Shown: positions 27,936-37,337, counted from the first letter of the stretch. The stretch is 64,000 nucleotides of DNA from Phycisphaerales bacterium (GCA_020852515.1 JADZAS010000002.1:186001-250000); one strand, 5' to 3'. Notes: a model not told the origin generated them from the letters alone. Made by a program: numbers and translations.

Positions 27936-28628
27936 ATGAAGATTCTCGTTGTCGGCCCGCATCCGGATGACCAGGAGATCGGCATGGGCGGAACGATCGC
28001 CCGGCTCGTCGATCAGGGACACGAGGTGCTGCTGCTGGACGTGACCAACGGCGAGCCGACGCCGCACGGCTCGGTCGAGATCCGGGCGCGGGAATCCGCC
28101 GCGGCCGCGGAGATCCTCGGCGTGCGGCGGAAGCTGCTCGATTTCCCGAACCGGTACGTGGAGAACACGCTCGAGCTGCGTCACGCGATCGCCTCAGTCA
28201 TTCGAGAGCACCAGGCGCAGCTCATCTTCGCGCCGTACTTCGAGGATGCGCACCCGGATCATCTCGCCGTGACGCAGGCGGTAATCGGGGCCCGCTTCGC
28301 CGCGCGCCTGGTGAAAGTCGATGAACCATGGGGGCAAACGGGCGAGCCGATCAGTCCCAAGTGGCTGTTCTTCTACTACGCGATGCACCTGCGCAAGGTG
28401 CACAACCCGACGTTTCTCGTTGACATCAGCGGCTACGAAGATCGCAAGTTCAAATCAATCGAGGCGTATCACACGCAGTTCGTGATGTCCGAGAAGAACC
28501 GCAAGGTGCTGCAGGGCATCCGCGCGATGGCGACCTATTTCGGATCGCGTCTGGGAGTTGATGCGGCCGAGCCGTTCTTTACGCAGGAGCCGATCGGTCT
28601 GGCGTCGCTCGACGGGCTCGTCATGTAG
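27936..28628 (+). CDS. LmbE/PIG-L family N-acetylglucosaminyl deacetylase (BshB-like)
   Basis: A 230-aa zinc-dependent deacetylase. The metal site is visible as 'VGPHPDDQEIGMGGT' (His9, Asp12) and 'YFEDAHPDHLAVTQAV'. The family removes acetyl groups from GlcNAc conjugates, for example in bacillithiol or mycothiol synthesis. The length and 'DFPNRYVENTLELRHAIASVIREH' resemble BshB1-type proteins, but no bshA or bshC lies nearby, so the bacillithiol role is only possible. It lies 55 bases after argS and may share its transcript. It is convergent with the thioredoxin gene 5 bases away. Confidence 0.85.
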   Translation: MKILVVGPHPDDQEIGMGGTIARLVDQGHEVLLLDVTNGEPTPHGSVEIRARESAAAAEILGVRRKLLDFPNRYVENTLELRHAIASVIREHQAQLIFAPYFEDAHPDHLAVTQAVIGARFAARLVKVDEPWGQTGEPISPKWLFFYYAMHLRKVHNPTFLVDISGYEDRKFKSIEAYHTQFVMSEKNRKVLQGIRAMATYFGSRLGVDAAEPFFTQEPIGLASLDGLVM

Positions 28629-28633
28629 CGCGG

Positions 28634-29188
28634 CTACTGGAGCGCCGCGATCTCCCGGCGGAGGGCTTCAGCGCTCTGAACGCCGACGGCGATCTTGCGG
28701 ACCGCGCCGGTGGCGTCGACGAACACCAGAGTCGGAATCGATGACACACCGAATGTCTGTGCGAGGCTGCTGCTCGCCATGAGTTCGTTCTCGGCGCCGT
28801 GGCCGGTGGTCTCGACGTGCTTTTGCACCACAGATGGACCGCCCTGATCGACCGAGAGCGCCACGACGTGCACGTTCCCGCTCAACTCGGACTCCATCCC
28901 GGCGAGGATGCCGCGCTGCGTGCGGCAGGGCCCGCACCAGGTGGCCCAGAAGTCGAGGATGACGGGTTTGCCGATGAAGGATGCGAGTTCAACGGTCTCG
29001 CCGGACAGCGTAGTCGCCTCAAGCCCGTTGATAGTCTCCGCTCCACCGGCGCTGGAGTCGCGGCCGAGGACGCCGTCCATGATGCCCGTGCAGGTGGGGC
29101 AGAAGCCGGTCGTGCCGGCGATGGCGATGTAGGCCGCGATCGCGGCGGGAACAGCGGCAATGGTCAGAATGGTCTTGGCGGCGGGCAC
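28634..29188 (-). CDS. TlpA-like membrane-anchored thioredoxin
   Basis: A 184-aa protein starting at a GTG with GGGAG eight bases ahead. An N-terminal membrane anchor (5-28) is followed by 'GFCPTCTG', an extra CxxC that could be redox-active or bind metal. The thioredoxin domain starts near 55 with 'LASFIGKPVILDFWATWCGPCRTQRG' and continues 'VHVVALSVDQGG' and cis-Pro 'SSIPTLVFVD'. Such proteins reduce periplasmic disulfides, for example in cytochrome c maturation. It has its own promoter region facing aroDE. Confidence 0.9.
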   Translation of the reverse strand: MPAAKTILTIAAVPAAIAAYIAIAGTTGFCPTCTGIMDGVLGRDSSAGGAETINGLEATTLSGETVELASFIGKPVILDFWATWCGPCRTQRGILAGMESELSGNVHVVALSVDQGGPSVVQKHVETTGHGAENELMASSSLAQTFGVSSIPTLVFVDATGAVRKIAVGVQSAEALRREIAALQ

Positions 29189-29325
29189 GATAGGATCTCC
29201 CTTGAAGAGGACGGCTGCTCAGCGTTACGGCAGCCGCAGCCGCCGGGTTCGTCCGTCATTTAAACGTCTTGCTCGGAACGAACGCGGCGGCTGATTCACG
29301 TCCGATACTACTCCGGCGGAGTCTC

Positions 29326-30927
29326 GTGACCTTTATCTGTGTTCCCATCTTCGTCGAAGACGCGCTCAGCGCCGCCCAGGAGGGAATCGATGCGCGCGAG
29401 GCGGGCGCCGATCTCATTGAGTGGCGGGTGGATGTGGTCGCCGACGATGTGGGGCTGATCGATGGCCTCGTTCGCGAGTCGCCCCTGCCTTGCATCGTGA
29501 CCTGCCGCAGCCGCGATGAGGGAGGCGAGTACGACGGGGACGAACAGCAGCGCATCAGCCTGCTCGAGCACATCGGCCTGCACGCGCGGCCGCGCTTCAT
29601 CGACATTGAACTGTCGAGTTTCGAAAAGTCCGCCAATCTGCGGCAGAAGGTCAAGCTGGCGATCCAGCATCCTGAACAGTTGCGCGAGCTGGATTCGACG
29701 CTGGTCCTTTCACATCACGACTTCAATGGTCGGCCCGCCGATCTCATGCGGCGGCTGGCGCGCATGGCGGCGGAGCCGGCGTGCGGCGTGATCAAGATCG
29801 CGTGGATGGCGCGTTCCCTGCGCGACAATCTGGAAGCGTTCGAGATCCTGCGAGCGCGGCACAAGCCGACGATCGCGCTGTGCATGGGGTCTCTCGGACT
29901 CATGAGCCGCGTGCTGGCGCCGAAGTTCGGCGCCTTGCTCACCTTTGCCTGCCTGCGCGATTCGTCGGCGACGGCGCCGGGTCAGCCGACGGTGTGCGAT
30001 CTCATCGAGACCTACCGCTTTCGCGCCATCGGCCCGGCGACGAAGGTCTACGGCGTCATCGGCTGGCCTGTCGAGCACTCGCGCAGCCCGGCCATTCACA
30101 ACGCGGCGTTCGAGCGCACCGGCTTTGACGGCGTCTACCTGCCGCTTCCCGTCGCACCCGATGAACTGGCGTTCCGCACGACGCTCGAAGCGCTCATCGA
30201 GGAGCCGACTCTCACATTTCGCGGCGCGAGCGTCACGATACCGCACAAGACGCATCTGCTCGAATACGTGCGGCAGCGCGGCGGCAAGATCGATAGTGAT
30301 GCGCGGTACGCCGGCGCCGCGAACACGCTCATCGTCGGAGAAGACGGTTCGCTCGAAGCGCGCAACACCGACGTCAGCGGCATCGTCGAGTCGGTCACGG
30401 CCGCGATGGAGATCGGCGAAGACGATCTGAGGGATCGGCGGATCGCGGTCATCGGCGCGGGCGGGATGGCGCGGGCCGCCGTGGCGGGCCTGGCCGGGCG
30501 CGGCGCGACGGTGGTCATCCATCATCGCGAATTCGACAAGGCGCGGCGGCTGGCGGACGAGTTCACAAGTCGCGCGCCATCGGGCCCGGGCGCGTTTGGA
30601 AAGGTCGTGGCGGCGCGAATCGAGAAGTTGTGCGGCACCTGTTGCGACGTGATCATCAACGCCACGCCGGTGGGCATGACCGGCGGTCCCGATCCACAGG
30701 GTCTGCCCCTGCCGGTCGACGCCGGCGCGACCTGGCTCGACCACGGCCCGCTCGTTGTTGAAACCGTCTACGCCCCGCAGCGCACGCCGCTGATCGAGCA
30801 CGTCTCCTCGCGCGGCGGGCGGACGCTGGGCGGCCTCGATCTGCTGCAGCGCCAGGCTTATCACCAGTTTCGCGCGTGGACGGGCAGCGATCTTGATCTA
30901 AAGACGTTCCGGGCGGGGTTCGAGTAG
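29326..30927 (+). CDS. aroDE: Bifunctional 3-dehydroquinate dehydratase / shikimate dehydrogenase
   Basis: The start is chosen at the GTG at 29326 (GGCGGAG six bases ahead); a TTG further up at 29269 is less likely. It has 533 aa. Residues 1 to about 225 are a type I dehydroquinase with 'LIEWRVD', His131 in 'SHHDF' and the Schiff-base Lys157 in 'GVIKIAW'. Residues of about 240-533 are shikimate dehydrogenase with 'VYGVIGWPVEHSRSPAIHNAAF', catalytic Lys in 'VTIPHKTH', 'AGAANTL', 'NTDVSG' and the NADP loop 'VIGAGGMARAAVAGL'. Together they convert 3-dehydroquinate to shikimate in aromatic amino acid synthesis. This fusion is well known in plants and occurs in some bacteria, including planctomycetes and chlamydiae. 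Confidence 0.95.
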   Translation: MTFICVPIFVEDALSAAQEGIDAREAGADLIEWRVDVVADDVGLIDGLVRESPLPCIVTCRSRDEGGEYDGDEQQRISLLEHIGLHARPRFIDIELSSFEKSANLRQKVKLAIQHPEQLRELDSTLVLSHHDFNGRPADLMRRLARMAAEPACGVIKIAWMARSLRDNLEAFEILRARHKPTIALCMGSLGLMSRVLAPKFGALLTFACLRDSSATAPGQPTVCDLIETYRFRAIGPATKVYGVIGWPVEHSRSPAIHNAAFERTGFDGVYLPLPVAPDELAFRTTLEALIEEPTLTFRGASVTIPHKTHLLEYVRQRGGKIDSDARYAGAANTLIVGEDGSLEARNTDVSGIVESVTAAMEIGEDDLRDRRIAVIGAGGMARAAVAGLAGRGATVVIHHREFDKARRLADEFTSRAPSGPGAFGKVVAARIEKLCGTCCDVIINATPVGMTGGPDPQGLPLPVDAGATWLDHGPLVVETVYAPQRTPLIEHVSSRGGRTLGGLDLLQRQAYHQFRAWTGSDLDLKTFRAGFE

Positions 30928-31054
30928 GCGCGTCCGCAGCGGTTATCGAGCAATTCGGCCGGGATTAACGGGCCATCTGGAAAACACGGACCCGATCTCG
31001 CCGATCAGAGTCGAGACGGACCATCACAGAGGCCGGCGGCCCCGCGCCGCGGCG

Positions 31055-32296
31055 ATGATCATGCTGCACATCGACCTGACGCAGACCAAGCCGGGCATGA
31101 CGATCGGAATGCCGATACTGCATCCGCAGCGTCCGGATTCGATCCTGCTCAAGGCGGGCTTTCGAGTCGATGAGAAGATGATCCGCCGCCTGCGCGACCT
31201 GAATCAGAAGGCCGTGTGGGTCGTCGCTCCCGGATTCGAGTCGATCGATCAACTCCTCAGCAGCAGCATCGAACTGGGTCGGCGGCGCCTGCTGGGCGTC
31301 GTGACGCAGGCTCTGGGCGACATCTACGACCCGCGCGGCAAGCGACAGATGTGGGACGATTTTGCCGAAACGCTGGCGGCGCTGACCGAGACGCTGGTGG
31401 CCGAACCCGCCGCAGCCCAGTTCATGGAAGACGACGACCCGGTCGAGTACCGCATGCTCAGCCATGCGGCCAATGTCGCTTATCTCTCGACGCTGATTGG
31501 CATGAAACTGCAGGGCTACCTCATGCGCCAGCGCAAGAGGCTCAACGCCAAGCATGCGACCAACCTCGTCACGCTCGGTCTGGCGGCGATGCTCCACGAC
31601 GTCGGCCTCTCGCAACTGAGCGAGTCCGTGCTCGTGCGCTGGGAGGAACACCACGACGAGCTCGATCCGGCGTGGCAGAAGCACGTGCAGTTCGGCTATG
31701 AAATCCTCACAGGCAAAGTCGATCCCACCGCCGCGGCGGCCGTGCTCCACCATCACCAGTACTTCGACGGCACCGGGTTCCCCCAGAAGCCCAACTGGGA
31801 CGGTCAGGGGAAATCCGGCCTGCGCGGCGACTCGATTCACGTCTTTGCCCGCATCGTCACCGTCGCCGACCAGTTCGATGAACTGCGCACGTTCTACTCC
31901 TCGCGGCCTCGACCCAATGTGGCGGTGCTGGCGCAACTCACCAGCGGGAGGATGCGCCGCCGCTTCGACCCGGTCGTTCTGCGGACGCTGCTGGAGATTG
32001 TCCCCGCGTACTCGCCGGGCCGGCGGGTGACGCTGTCGACCGGGGAGGAGGCATTCGTGCTCGCGTGGCGGCCGGCCGATCCGTGCCGGCCAAAGGTCGC
32101 CGTGATCGACGATCTGGAGCCGCTGTGCCGAGGCGAAATGCCACCGCATCGACTCGTTGACCTCGCCGCGACGCCGGAGGTGAGCATCACGCACTCGGGC
32201 GGCGTCGATGTCAGCGACAGCCAGTTCAGCCTCGCCGAGGACATCATCCCCCGCGGCGGCCAAGGGCTGAACGTGCAGGCGCTGGACGCCGCCTGA
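31055..32296 (+). CDS. HD-GYP-type phosphodiesterase domain protein
   Basis: A 413-aa cytoplasmic protein. The N-terminal about 130 residues ('IDLTQTKPGMTIGMPILHPQRPDSILLKAGFRVDEKMIRRLRDL') form the DUF3391-like lead domain common before HD-GYP. The HD pair is H181-D182 ('MLHDVGLSQL'), further metal His residues lie in 'LHHHQYFDG', and the GYP signature reads D238-G-T-G-F-P. Tyr to Phe in the GYP motif is conservative. Active members hydrolyse cyclic di-GMP. The C-terminal 100 residues are not part of the core. No diguanylate cyclase or receiver domain is nearby. Confidence 0.82.
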   Translation: MIMLHIDLTQTKPGMTIGMPILHPQRPDSILLKAGFRVDEKMIRRLRDLNQKAVWVVAPGFESIDQLLSSSIELGRRRLLGVVTQALGDIYDPRGKRQMWDDFAETLAALTETLVAEPAAAQFMEDDDPVEYRMLSHAANVAYLSTLIGMKLQGYLMRQRKRLNAKHATNLVTLGLAAMLHDVGLSQLSESVLVRWEEHHDELDPAWQKHVQFGYEILTGKVDPTAAAAVLHHHQYFDGTGFPQKPNWDGQGKSGLRGDSIHVFARIVTVADQFDELRTFYSSRPRPNVAVLAQLTSGRMRRRFDPVVLRTLLEIVPAYSPGRRVTLSTGEEAFVLAWRPADPCRPKVAVIDDLEPLCRGEMPPHRLVDLAATPEVSITHSGGVDVSDSQFSLAEDIIPRGGQGLNVQALDAA

Positions 32297-32361
32297 CCTT
32301 CCGCCGGTGCCGGATTGAGCAGCCGGCCGATTTCGGCCCCGGGTATTCCCCCGGATTGGGC

Positions 32362-32389
32362 TTGGCGCGGCGAGCGAGCCGGTTACACT
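32362..32389 (+). promoter_or_regulatory. Promoter of the pseudopilin gene (leaderless)
   Basis: TTGGCG (32362-32367), a 16-base spacer and TACACT (32384-32389), with the ATG at 32395 only 5 bases after the -10 box. No ribosome site is present, so the transcript is probably leaderless. Confidence 0.5.
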
Positions 32390-32394
32390 CCTGT

Positions 32395-33099
32395 ATGCCT
32401 AACTCTAATCGATCGCTGCAGCGTCGCGGTGCCTCTCTCATCGAACTTCTTATCGTGCTCGGTGTCATGGTCGCGCTCATTGCGATCGTGGGCACCGCCA
32501 TCACGGGCACCAGCGGTTCATCCGGGCCGGGCAGCCCGGGCGGCACCGAAGGCGCCAAGGACCGCCTTGAGCGCCAGATCCAGCAGATCGATCTGCACAA
32601 CGTCTACGTCGGCTTCTTCGCCTTTGCTTCCGAGCATCACGGCAACTACCCCTCGACGCGCACGAGCGGCGGCTCGATGAGTTCGGATACGACGCACCAG
32701 GTCTTCGCCGAACTGATCGAGTACGGCTCGCTGGTTCCGCAGCAACTTGTCAGCCCCAACGAAATGGAAATCGACACGATCCAGATCGGCTCACCCAACT
32801 CGTTCGGCAAGAACAACACGAGCTACGCGCTCGAAGACTACGACGCCGACAACTGGCTGCGCTACCGCCACTGGAACGATTCGGCGGGCTCGCAGTTCGT
32901 CCTTCTGTCTGACCGCTGGTACGACGACCGCGTGGTGCCCGAGTACCACTCGATCAACGGCGACTGGTGGCACGTACTCCTGGGCGACGGGTCGACGCAC
33001 ATCGCGCGCAACTCGCCCAACAAGCCCAATTCGGAAGATGACCTCTTCCGCCGCGATCCATCGCAGGGCGACTACGATGCGCTGATGGTGCACGACTGA
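32395..33099 (+). CDS. Pseudopilin-like protein with prepilin-type N-terminus
   Basis: The start is set at the ATG at 32395 (234 aa). The N-terminus is a class III prepilin signal: short basic leader, then 'RGASLIELLIVLGVMVALIAIVG' with cleavage after Gly12 and Glu at +5 of the mature helix. It then has a Gly/Ser-rich linker and a globular domain ('YVGFFAFASEHHGNYPSTR', 'WWHVLLGDGSTHIARNS') similar to the planctomycete-expanded pseudopilins with a His...Asp-Gly motif near the C-terminus. Such proteins are processed by PilD and placed in type II secretion or competence-type pseudopili; dozens can occur per planctomycete genome. Its exact role is unknown. Confidence 0.8.
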   Translation: MPNSNRSLQRRGASLIELLIVLGVMVALIAIVGTAITGTSGSSGPGSPGGTEGAKDRLERQIQQIDLHNVYVGFFAFASEHHGNYPSTRTSGGSMSSDTTHQVFAELIEYGSLVPQQLVSPNEMEIDTIQIGSPNSFGKNNTSYALEDYDADNWLRYRHWNDSAGSQFVLLSDRWYDDRVVPEYHSINGDWWHVLLGDGSTHIARNSPNKPNSEDDLFRRDPSQGDYDALMVHD

Positions 33100-33215
33100 A
33101 TCGTGGCCGACGATTCGCCGCATCCCGCCCACGGGCGGATTGTGCACAAACCGATTCCGCACTGCCGATGAAGCGATCGAGCAGCCGCCCGGGTTGCAGA
33201 TGAGGGAAACTGCGA

Positions 33216-33845
33216 ATGCCCACGTTGACCGGACCCCAGGAAGTCACCCCCGACGAGGTGGTCCTGGCGGACGACGAATTGCTGGCCGAACTGCCGGAGG
33301 CCCCGGCCGTGGATGAAACGCTGGCAGCCCGGATCGAGGCGATCCTGCTCACCTCCGAGCGGCCGCTCTCGCTGCGCCGGATCGGCGAGACTCTGGCGGC
33401 CGCCGACGGTCGCGGCGTTGATGAAGCGGCCATCGAAGAAGCTGTCGGGCATCTCAATGAGGTTTACGACCGGACCGGTCGATCGTTCCGGATCGAGCGC
33501 GTGGCGGGCGGCCTGCGCATGATGACGCGGCCGGAGTTCGGCTCGCTGGTCTCGGCTTCGCTCAAGGCCCGCGACGCCGGTCGGCTGAGCCAGGCGGGCC
33601 TTGAGACGCTCGCGATCGTGGCCTACCGGCAGCCGATCACGCGCTCAGACATCGAGGCGATCCGCGGCGTTGCTTGCGGCGACATTCTTCGGGGTCTGCT
33701 CGAGCGGCGCCTGGTCAAGATCGTCGGCCGGGCGGAGGAACTCGGCCGCCCGATGCTCTACGGCACCGGACGCGAGTTTCTTGAGGCGTTCGGCCTGGCG
33801 TCGCTCAAGGACCTGCCCAACAGCCGCGAACTGCGCCAGCCCTGA
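33216..33845 (+). CDS. scpB: Segregation and condensation protein B
   Basis: A 209-aa kleisin partner of SMC. Two winged-helix domains are visible: 'ARIEAILLTSERPLSLRRIGETLA' to 'RIERVAGGLRMMTRPEFGSLV', then 'RLSQAGLETLAIVAYRQPITRSDIEAIRGVACGDILRGLLERRLVKIVGRAEELGRPMLYGTG', ending with the usual 'FLEAFGLASLKDLPN'. ScpB dimerises and binds ScpA to close the condensin ring. scpA is not adjacent, which is unusual but not rare. GAGGG precedes the ATG. Confidence 0.95.
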   Translation: MPTLTGPQEVTPDEVVLADDELLAELPEAPAVDETLAARIEAILLTSERPLSLRRIGETLAAADGRGVDEAAIEEAVGHLNEVYDRTGRSFRIERVAGGLRMMTRPEFGSLVSASLKARDAGRLSQAGLETLAIVAYRQPITRSDIEAIRGVACGDILRGLLERRLVKIVGRAEELGRPMLYGTGREFLEAFGLASLKDLPNSRELRQP

Positions 33846-33955
33846 GCGCGAGTGAGCCGGCGCGGACGGCACACGTTGGGCGCACATTCTTAAGGTGATG
33901 CAGAGCCCCTACACTTCGGTCCACGACCGACCTGTGAGGAGGCCCGCCTCGTCCG

Positions 33956-35443
33956 ATGCCACGAAGCAAGTCCGCCAGAACAGTGATCCGCGGCGGCACG
34001 ATTCACACCGCCACCCATTCGTTTCGAGGTGATGTCGCCATTGCCGACGGCCGGATCGAGGCCGTCGGCGCCGCACTGCCCGTCGATGCCGGCGTACGCG
34101 TGATTGAAGCCGCGGGCATGGAGGTCATACCCGGCTGCATCGACGTGCACGTGCACCTGGCGCTGCCGTTCTGCGGCACGGTGTCGTGCGATGATTTCGA
34201 GTCCGGCAGCCGCGCCGCGGCGTGCGGCGGAGTGACCACGCTGATCGATTTTGCCATTCCCGGCTCCGGCCAGTCTCTGCGCGAAGCGCACGACGCCTGG
34301 TGGGCCAAGTCGGAGGGCCTCTCCGGCGTCGATTACACCTGGCACATGGCCCTGACGGATCGCCGCCACATCGCCGAAGTCCCGGCGATGATCGACATGG
34401 GCCTGCCGACCTTTAAGGAGTTCATGATCTATGAGTCGGAAGGGTGGAACAGCGATGATGCGATGATGTTCGCCACCCTCGAGCAGGTGCGCGAGCACGG
34501 CGGAATGCTGCTGGTGCACGCCGAGTCCAGCCGCGTGCTCGACCTGCTCATCGAGCGGCATCACACACCGGCGCAGATGCGCAAGTACGGCGCGCGGCTG
34601 CACCCGATGACGCGGCCGAACTTCGTTGAAGCCGAGGCCATCGAGCGGGCCATTCACTGGGCGAGCGCCACGGGCGGAACACTCTACATCGTCCACATGT
34701 CCACGGCCCAGGGCGCCGATCTCGTTCGCCAGGCTCGGCAGCGCGGCGTCAACGTCTGGGCCGAAACCTGCACGCAGTACCTCACGCTCGACGACCGGGT
34801 GTTCGACGCCGAAGACGGCCACCTGTTTGCCTGCTGCCCGCAGGTGAAAAAGCAAAGCGACATCGACCGCCTCTGGCAGGCGCTGGAGCGCGGCGGCGAG
34901 GAGGTGTGTGTCGTCTCGACCGACACGTGCAGTTTCACGCGCGAGCAGAAGGCCATGTGGTGGGTGGAATCGGAGCCGAGCCGGCGCGGCAAGTCCGGCG
35001 AAGCGGACGGACCGGGGGCAAGGCGAGAAGGTTACGGCGACTGGACGAAGATCCCCATGGGCCTGCCCGGGCTCGAGACGATGGCGCCGCTCGTGTACAC
35101 GCTGGGCGTCAGGCCGGGGCGGATCTCGATGAACCGGCTCGTTGAGTTGTGCTGCACCAACCCGGCGCGGATCATGGGAATGGGCGACCGCAAGGGCCAC
35201 ATCGCGCCGGGCTTTGACGCGGACATCGTCATCATCGATCCGAGCTGGACGAAGGAAGTGGACTGGAAGGAGATGCACAGCCGCTGCGACTGGTCGCCCT
35301 ACCAGGGCATGAAACTCGGCGGCTTTGCCCGAACCACGCTGCTGCGCGGCCAGGTGATCGTCGACGGTTACAAGTACGTCGGCCGGCGCGGCCAGGGGCA
35401 GTTCATCGAGCGCCATGGACCCGGATCGCTCGCACCCGCCTGA
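33956..35443 (+). CDS. Dihydropyrimidinase / hydantoinase family amidohydrolase
   Basis: A 495-aa cyclic amidohydrolase. Metal ligands of the family are visible: 'DVHVHLALPF', the bridging Lys region 'LPTFKEFMIYE', 'LLVHAES', 'YIVHMST' and the Asp in 'VSTDTCSFTRE', where typical enzymes read SDHCPF. Such enzymes open dihydropyrimidine or hydantoin rings. The altered last motif and a 20-residue insertion (about 340-360) mean the substrate may differ. GAGGAGG lies eleven bases before the ATG and a TACACT box stands 40 bases upstream. A PreA-like enzyme at 60233 could act earlier in the same reductive pyrimidine route, but the genes are 25 kb apart. Confidence 0.88.
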   Translation: MPRSKSARTVIRGGTIHTATHSFRGDVAIADGRIEAVGAALPVDAGVRVIEAAGMEVIPGCIDVHVHLALPFCGTVSCDDFESGSRAAACGGVTTLIDFAIPGSGQSLREAHDAWWAKSEGLSGVDYTWHMALTDRRHIAEVPAMIDMGLPTFKEFMIYESEGWNSDDAMMFATLEQVREHGGMLLVHAESSRVLDLLIERHHTPAQMRKYGARLHPMTRPNFVEAEAIERAIHWASATGGTLYIVHMSTAQGADLVRQARQRGVNVWAETCTQYLTLDDRVFDAEDGHLFACCPQVKKQSDIDRLWQALERGGEEVCVVSTDTCSFTREQKAMWWVESEPSRRGKSGEADGPGARREGYGDWTKIPMGLPGLETMAPLVYTLGVRPGRISMNRLVELCCTNPARIMGMGDRKGHIAPGFDADIVIIDPSWTKEVDWKEMHSRCDWSPYQGMKLGGFARTTLLRGQVIVDGYKYVGRRGQGQFIERHGPGSLAPA

Positions 35444-35448
35444 ACGTC

Positions 35449-36240
35449 ATGAAACAGAACCGCGACTCCATCACCCTCAAGAGCGCCGCCGAGATCGAGC
35501 AGATTCGCGCCGCCGGCCGCGTCGTCGCCGCCACGCTCGACGCGTGCGAGAAAGCGTGCCAGCCCGGCGTGACCACGCGCCAACTCGACGACATCGCGCT
35601 GAGCACTTTTTCCTCGCTGGGCGCCACCGGCCTGTTCTTCGGCTACCCCGACTACCAGCCTCGCAGCGGCTACCCGCGGCACACGTGCATCTCGATCAAC
35701 GAGGAGATCGTGCACGGCATCCCCGGCGACCGCATCGTTCGCGACGGCGATCTCGTTTCGATCGACTGCGGCGTGCGGCTCAATGGCTGGTGCGCCGACA
35801 GCGCCCGATCGATCGCCGTGGGAAACGCCTCCTCGCAGGCGCGCCGCCTTGTGGAGGTGACCAAGCGGGCGCTGACACAGGCCATCGACGCCATCCGCCC
35901 CGGCATGCGCTGGAGCGCCATCGGCAGTCTGCTGGAGGACCTGGCGGAGCGCGAGCGGATGGGCATCATCCGCGAGTACGTGGGGCACGGCATCGGCCGA
36001 TCCATGCACGAGTCGCCCAAGGTGCCCAACTACCGGGTGAAATCCGGCAGCGCCGAAGACTTTCTGCTCCAACCCGGCCTGGTCATCGCCATTGAGCCCA
36101 TGCTCACGCTGGGCAAGGGCCAGACGCTGACGCTGCGCGACGGCTGGACGGTGGTGACGCGCGACCGACGGCTGGCCGCCCATCAGGAGCACACCATCGC
36201 CGTGACTGAGCAGGGCGCCGACATCCTCACCCTGCCCTGA
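35449..36240 (+). CDS. map: Methionine aminopeptidase type I
   Basis: A 263-aa enzyme that removes N-terminal Met from new proteins. Metal ligands appear in order: '[18 protein letters not shown]' (two Asp), '[10 protein letters not shown]' (His), 'AIEPML' (Glu) and '[10 protein letters not shown]' (Glu). '[14 protein letters not shown]' carries the substrate-pocket His. It lies 5 bases after the hydantoinase stop and 125 bases before infA, which matches the common map-infA-rpmJ order of the ribosomal alpha operon. Confidence 0.96.
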   Translation: MKQNRDSITLKSAAEIEQIRAAGRVVAATLDACEKACQPGVTTRQLDDIALSTFSSLGATGLFFGYPDYQPRSGYPRHTCISINEEIVHGIPGDRIVRDGDLVSIDCGVRLNGWCADSARSIAVGNASSQARRLVEVTKRALTQAIDAIRPGMRWSAIGSLLEDLAERERMGIIREYVGHGIGRSMHESPKVPNYRVKSGSAEDFLLQPGLVIAIEPMLTLGKGQTLTLRDGWTVVTRDRRLAAHQEHTIAVTEQGADILTLP

Positions 36241-36301
36241 CGCGCGGCGCAGCCGCAAGGCAGGTAATTTGCCCTGCTGGTCCGGGCGATCCGGCGCGAC
36301 C

Positions 36302-36307
36302 TACAAT
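36302..36307 (+). promoter_or_regulatory. Candidate -10 box ahead of infA
   Basis: TACAAT stands 58 bases before the infA start in the map-infA gap. No good -35 is seen at 16-18 bases, so this rests on the -10 match and on similar boxes before other genes in the window. Confidence 0.3.
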
Positions 36308-36365
36308 CGCGTTCAGTTTTCGAGGATTGGCAAGGTTGGCCCGTGGACCTTGCCGCGGAGTCCGT

Positions 36366-36581
36366 ATGGCCAAAGATGACAAGATAGTTCTGCAGGCTGA
36401 AGTGGTCGACGCGATGCCCAACGCCATGTTCAAGGTGCGGCTCGAGAACGGCCACGAGATCCTCGCCTACGTCTCCGGGAAGATGCGCAAGTTCTTTATT
36501 CGCATCCTCCCCGGCGACCAGGTGTCGGTCGAACTCAGCCCTTACGACCTGACCCGTGGCCGGATCACCTACCGGTACTGA
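36366..36581 (+). CDS. infA: Translation initiation factor IF-1
   Basis: The start is set at 36366 (71 aa), the normal IF-1 length; a longer frame upstream is spurious. The S1/OB fold is clear: '[66 protein letters not shown]' matches IF-1 throughout, with 'SGKMRK' and 'DLTRGRI' as anchors. The usual IF-1 start is followed here by Lys-Asp-Asp-Lys. First gene of the infA-rpmJ-rpsM-rpsK-rpoA-rplQ run. Confidence 0.97.
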   Translation: MAKDDKIVLQAEVVDAMPNAMFKVRLENGHEILAYVSGKMRKFFIRILPGDQVSVELSPYDLTRGRITYRY

Positions 36582-36676
36582 TCGGGCCCTCTTGACGCCG
36601 CTTGGCCTGTGCGGGATAACGGCTATTATTGAGTTCGCGAAACGACCGGCCCGGGGCCGGCTGAAGGGATTGTGTC

Positions 36677-36793
36677 ATGAAAGTGAAATCGAGCGTCAAG
36701 CGCCGCACGCTGGACTGCCAGATCGTCCGCCGCCGCGGCAAGCTCTACGTCATTAACAAGAAGAACCCGCGGATGAAGCAGCGCCAGGGTTGA
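36677..36793 (+). CDS. rpmJ: Ribosomal protein L36
   Basis: A 38-aa protein, readable directly from the sequence: '[19 protein letters not shown]' then '[19 protein letters not shown]'. The length and 'NPR.KQRQG' end are diagnostic of L36. Only one cysteine (residue 14) remains of the C-x2-C...C...H zinc set, so this is a zinc-independent (C-minus) L36. It lies in its normal place between infA and rpsM. Confidence 0.95.
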   Translation: MKVKSSVKRRTLDCQIVRRRGKLYVINKKNPRMKQRQG

Positions 36794-36843
36794 GTGAGTC
36801 AGTTCGACCCCGTGCGTGAACGGGGTCTGGTGAGGTACAGGAC

Positions 36844-37221
36844 ATGCCACGTATCGCTGGTGTTGATATTCCCGACAACAAGCCGATCCGCTACGCGCTT
36901 CGGTACATCTACGGCATCGGCCCGAAGTTCGCCGACGACATTCTCGCCGAAGCCGCGATCGACCCGACCAAGCGGGCCCGCGACCTGTCGGGCGAAGAGG
37001 CCAGCCGCATCAACAGCATCATCGACTCGAGTTACCTCGTCGAAGGTACGCTGCGGCGCCAGGTCTCGCAGAACATCCAGCGACTGCGCGACATCCGCTG
37101 CTATCGCGGCGAGCGCCACCGGCGCGGCCTGCCCGTTCGCGGCCAGCGCACGCGCACCAACGCCCGCACGCGCAAGGGCCGCAAGAAGACCGTGGCCGGA
37201 AAGAAGAGCGTCAAGGCCTGA
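36844..37221 (+). CDS. rpsM: Ribosomal protein S13
   Basis: A 125-aa small-subunit head protein contacting the P-site tRNA. It shows '[26 protein letters not shown]', the helix-two-turn-helix, '[29 protein letters not shown]' and a Lys-rich tail '[13 protein letters not shown]'. All are standard S13. Cotranscribed with rpsK, 116 bases downstream. Confidence 0.98.
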   Translation: MPRIAGVDIPDNKPIRYALRYIYGIGPKFADDILAEAAIDPTKRARDLSGEEASRINSIIDSSYLVEGTLRRQVSQNIQRLRDIRCYRGERHRRGLPVRGQRTRTNARTRKGRKKTVAGKKSVKA

Positions 37222-37337
37222 TCGCCTTGTGACAGTACATATCGCGCTCCGCGCCCGTGGCCGGGCCGGGGCGAATCAGCCAGTTGCCTGCCGCACTGTT
37301 CGGAGAAGGCAACGCCAGGAACTGAAAGGGTTACTTC

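Noticed and set aside
27936-28628. Firm assignment as bacillithiol deacetylase BshB1
   Set aside because: The family is clear but no bshA/bshC gene is near, and LmbE members act on many substrates.
31055-32296. Inactive HD-GYP protein because GYP reads GFP
   Set aside because: Tyr to Phe is conservative and the HD metal residues are intact, so loss of activity is not supported.
32300-32365. Terminator after the HD-GYP gene
   Set aside because: Small stems (GGCCG/CGGCC and CCGGG/CCCGG) are present but have no T tract and overlap the pseudopilin promoter.
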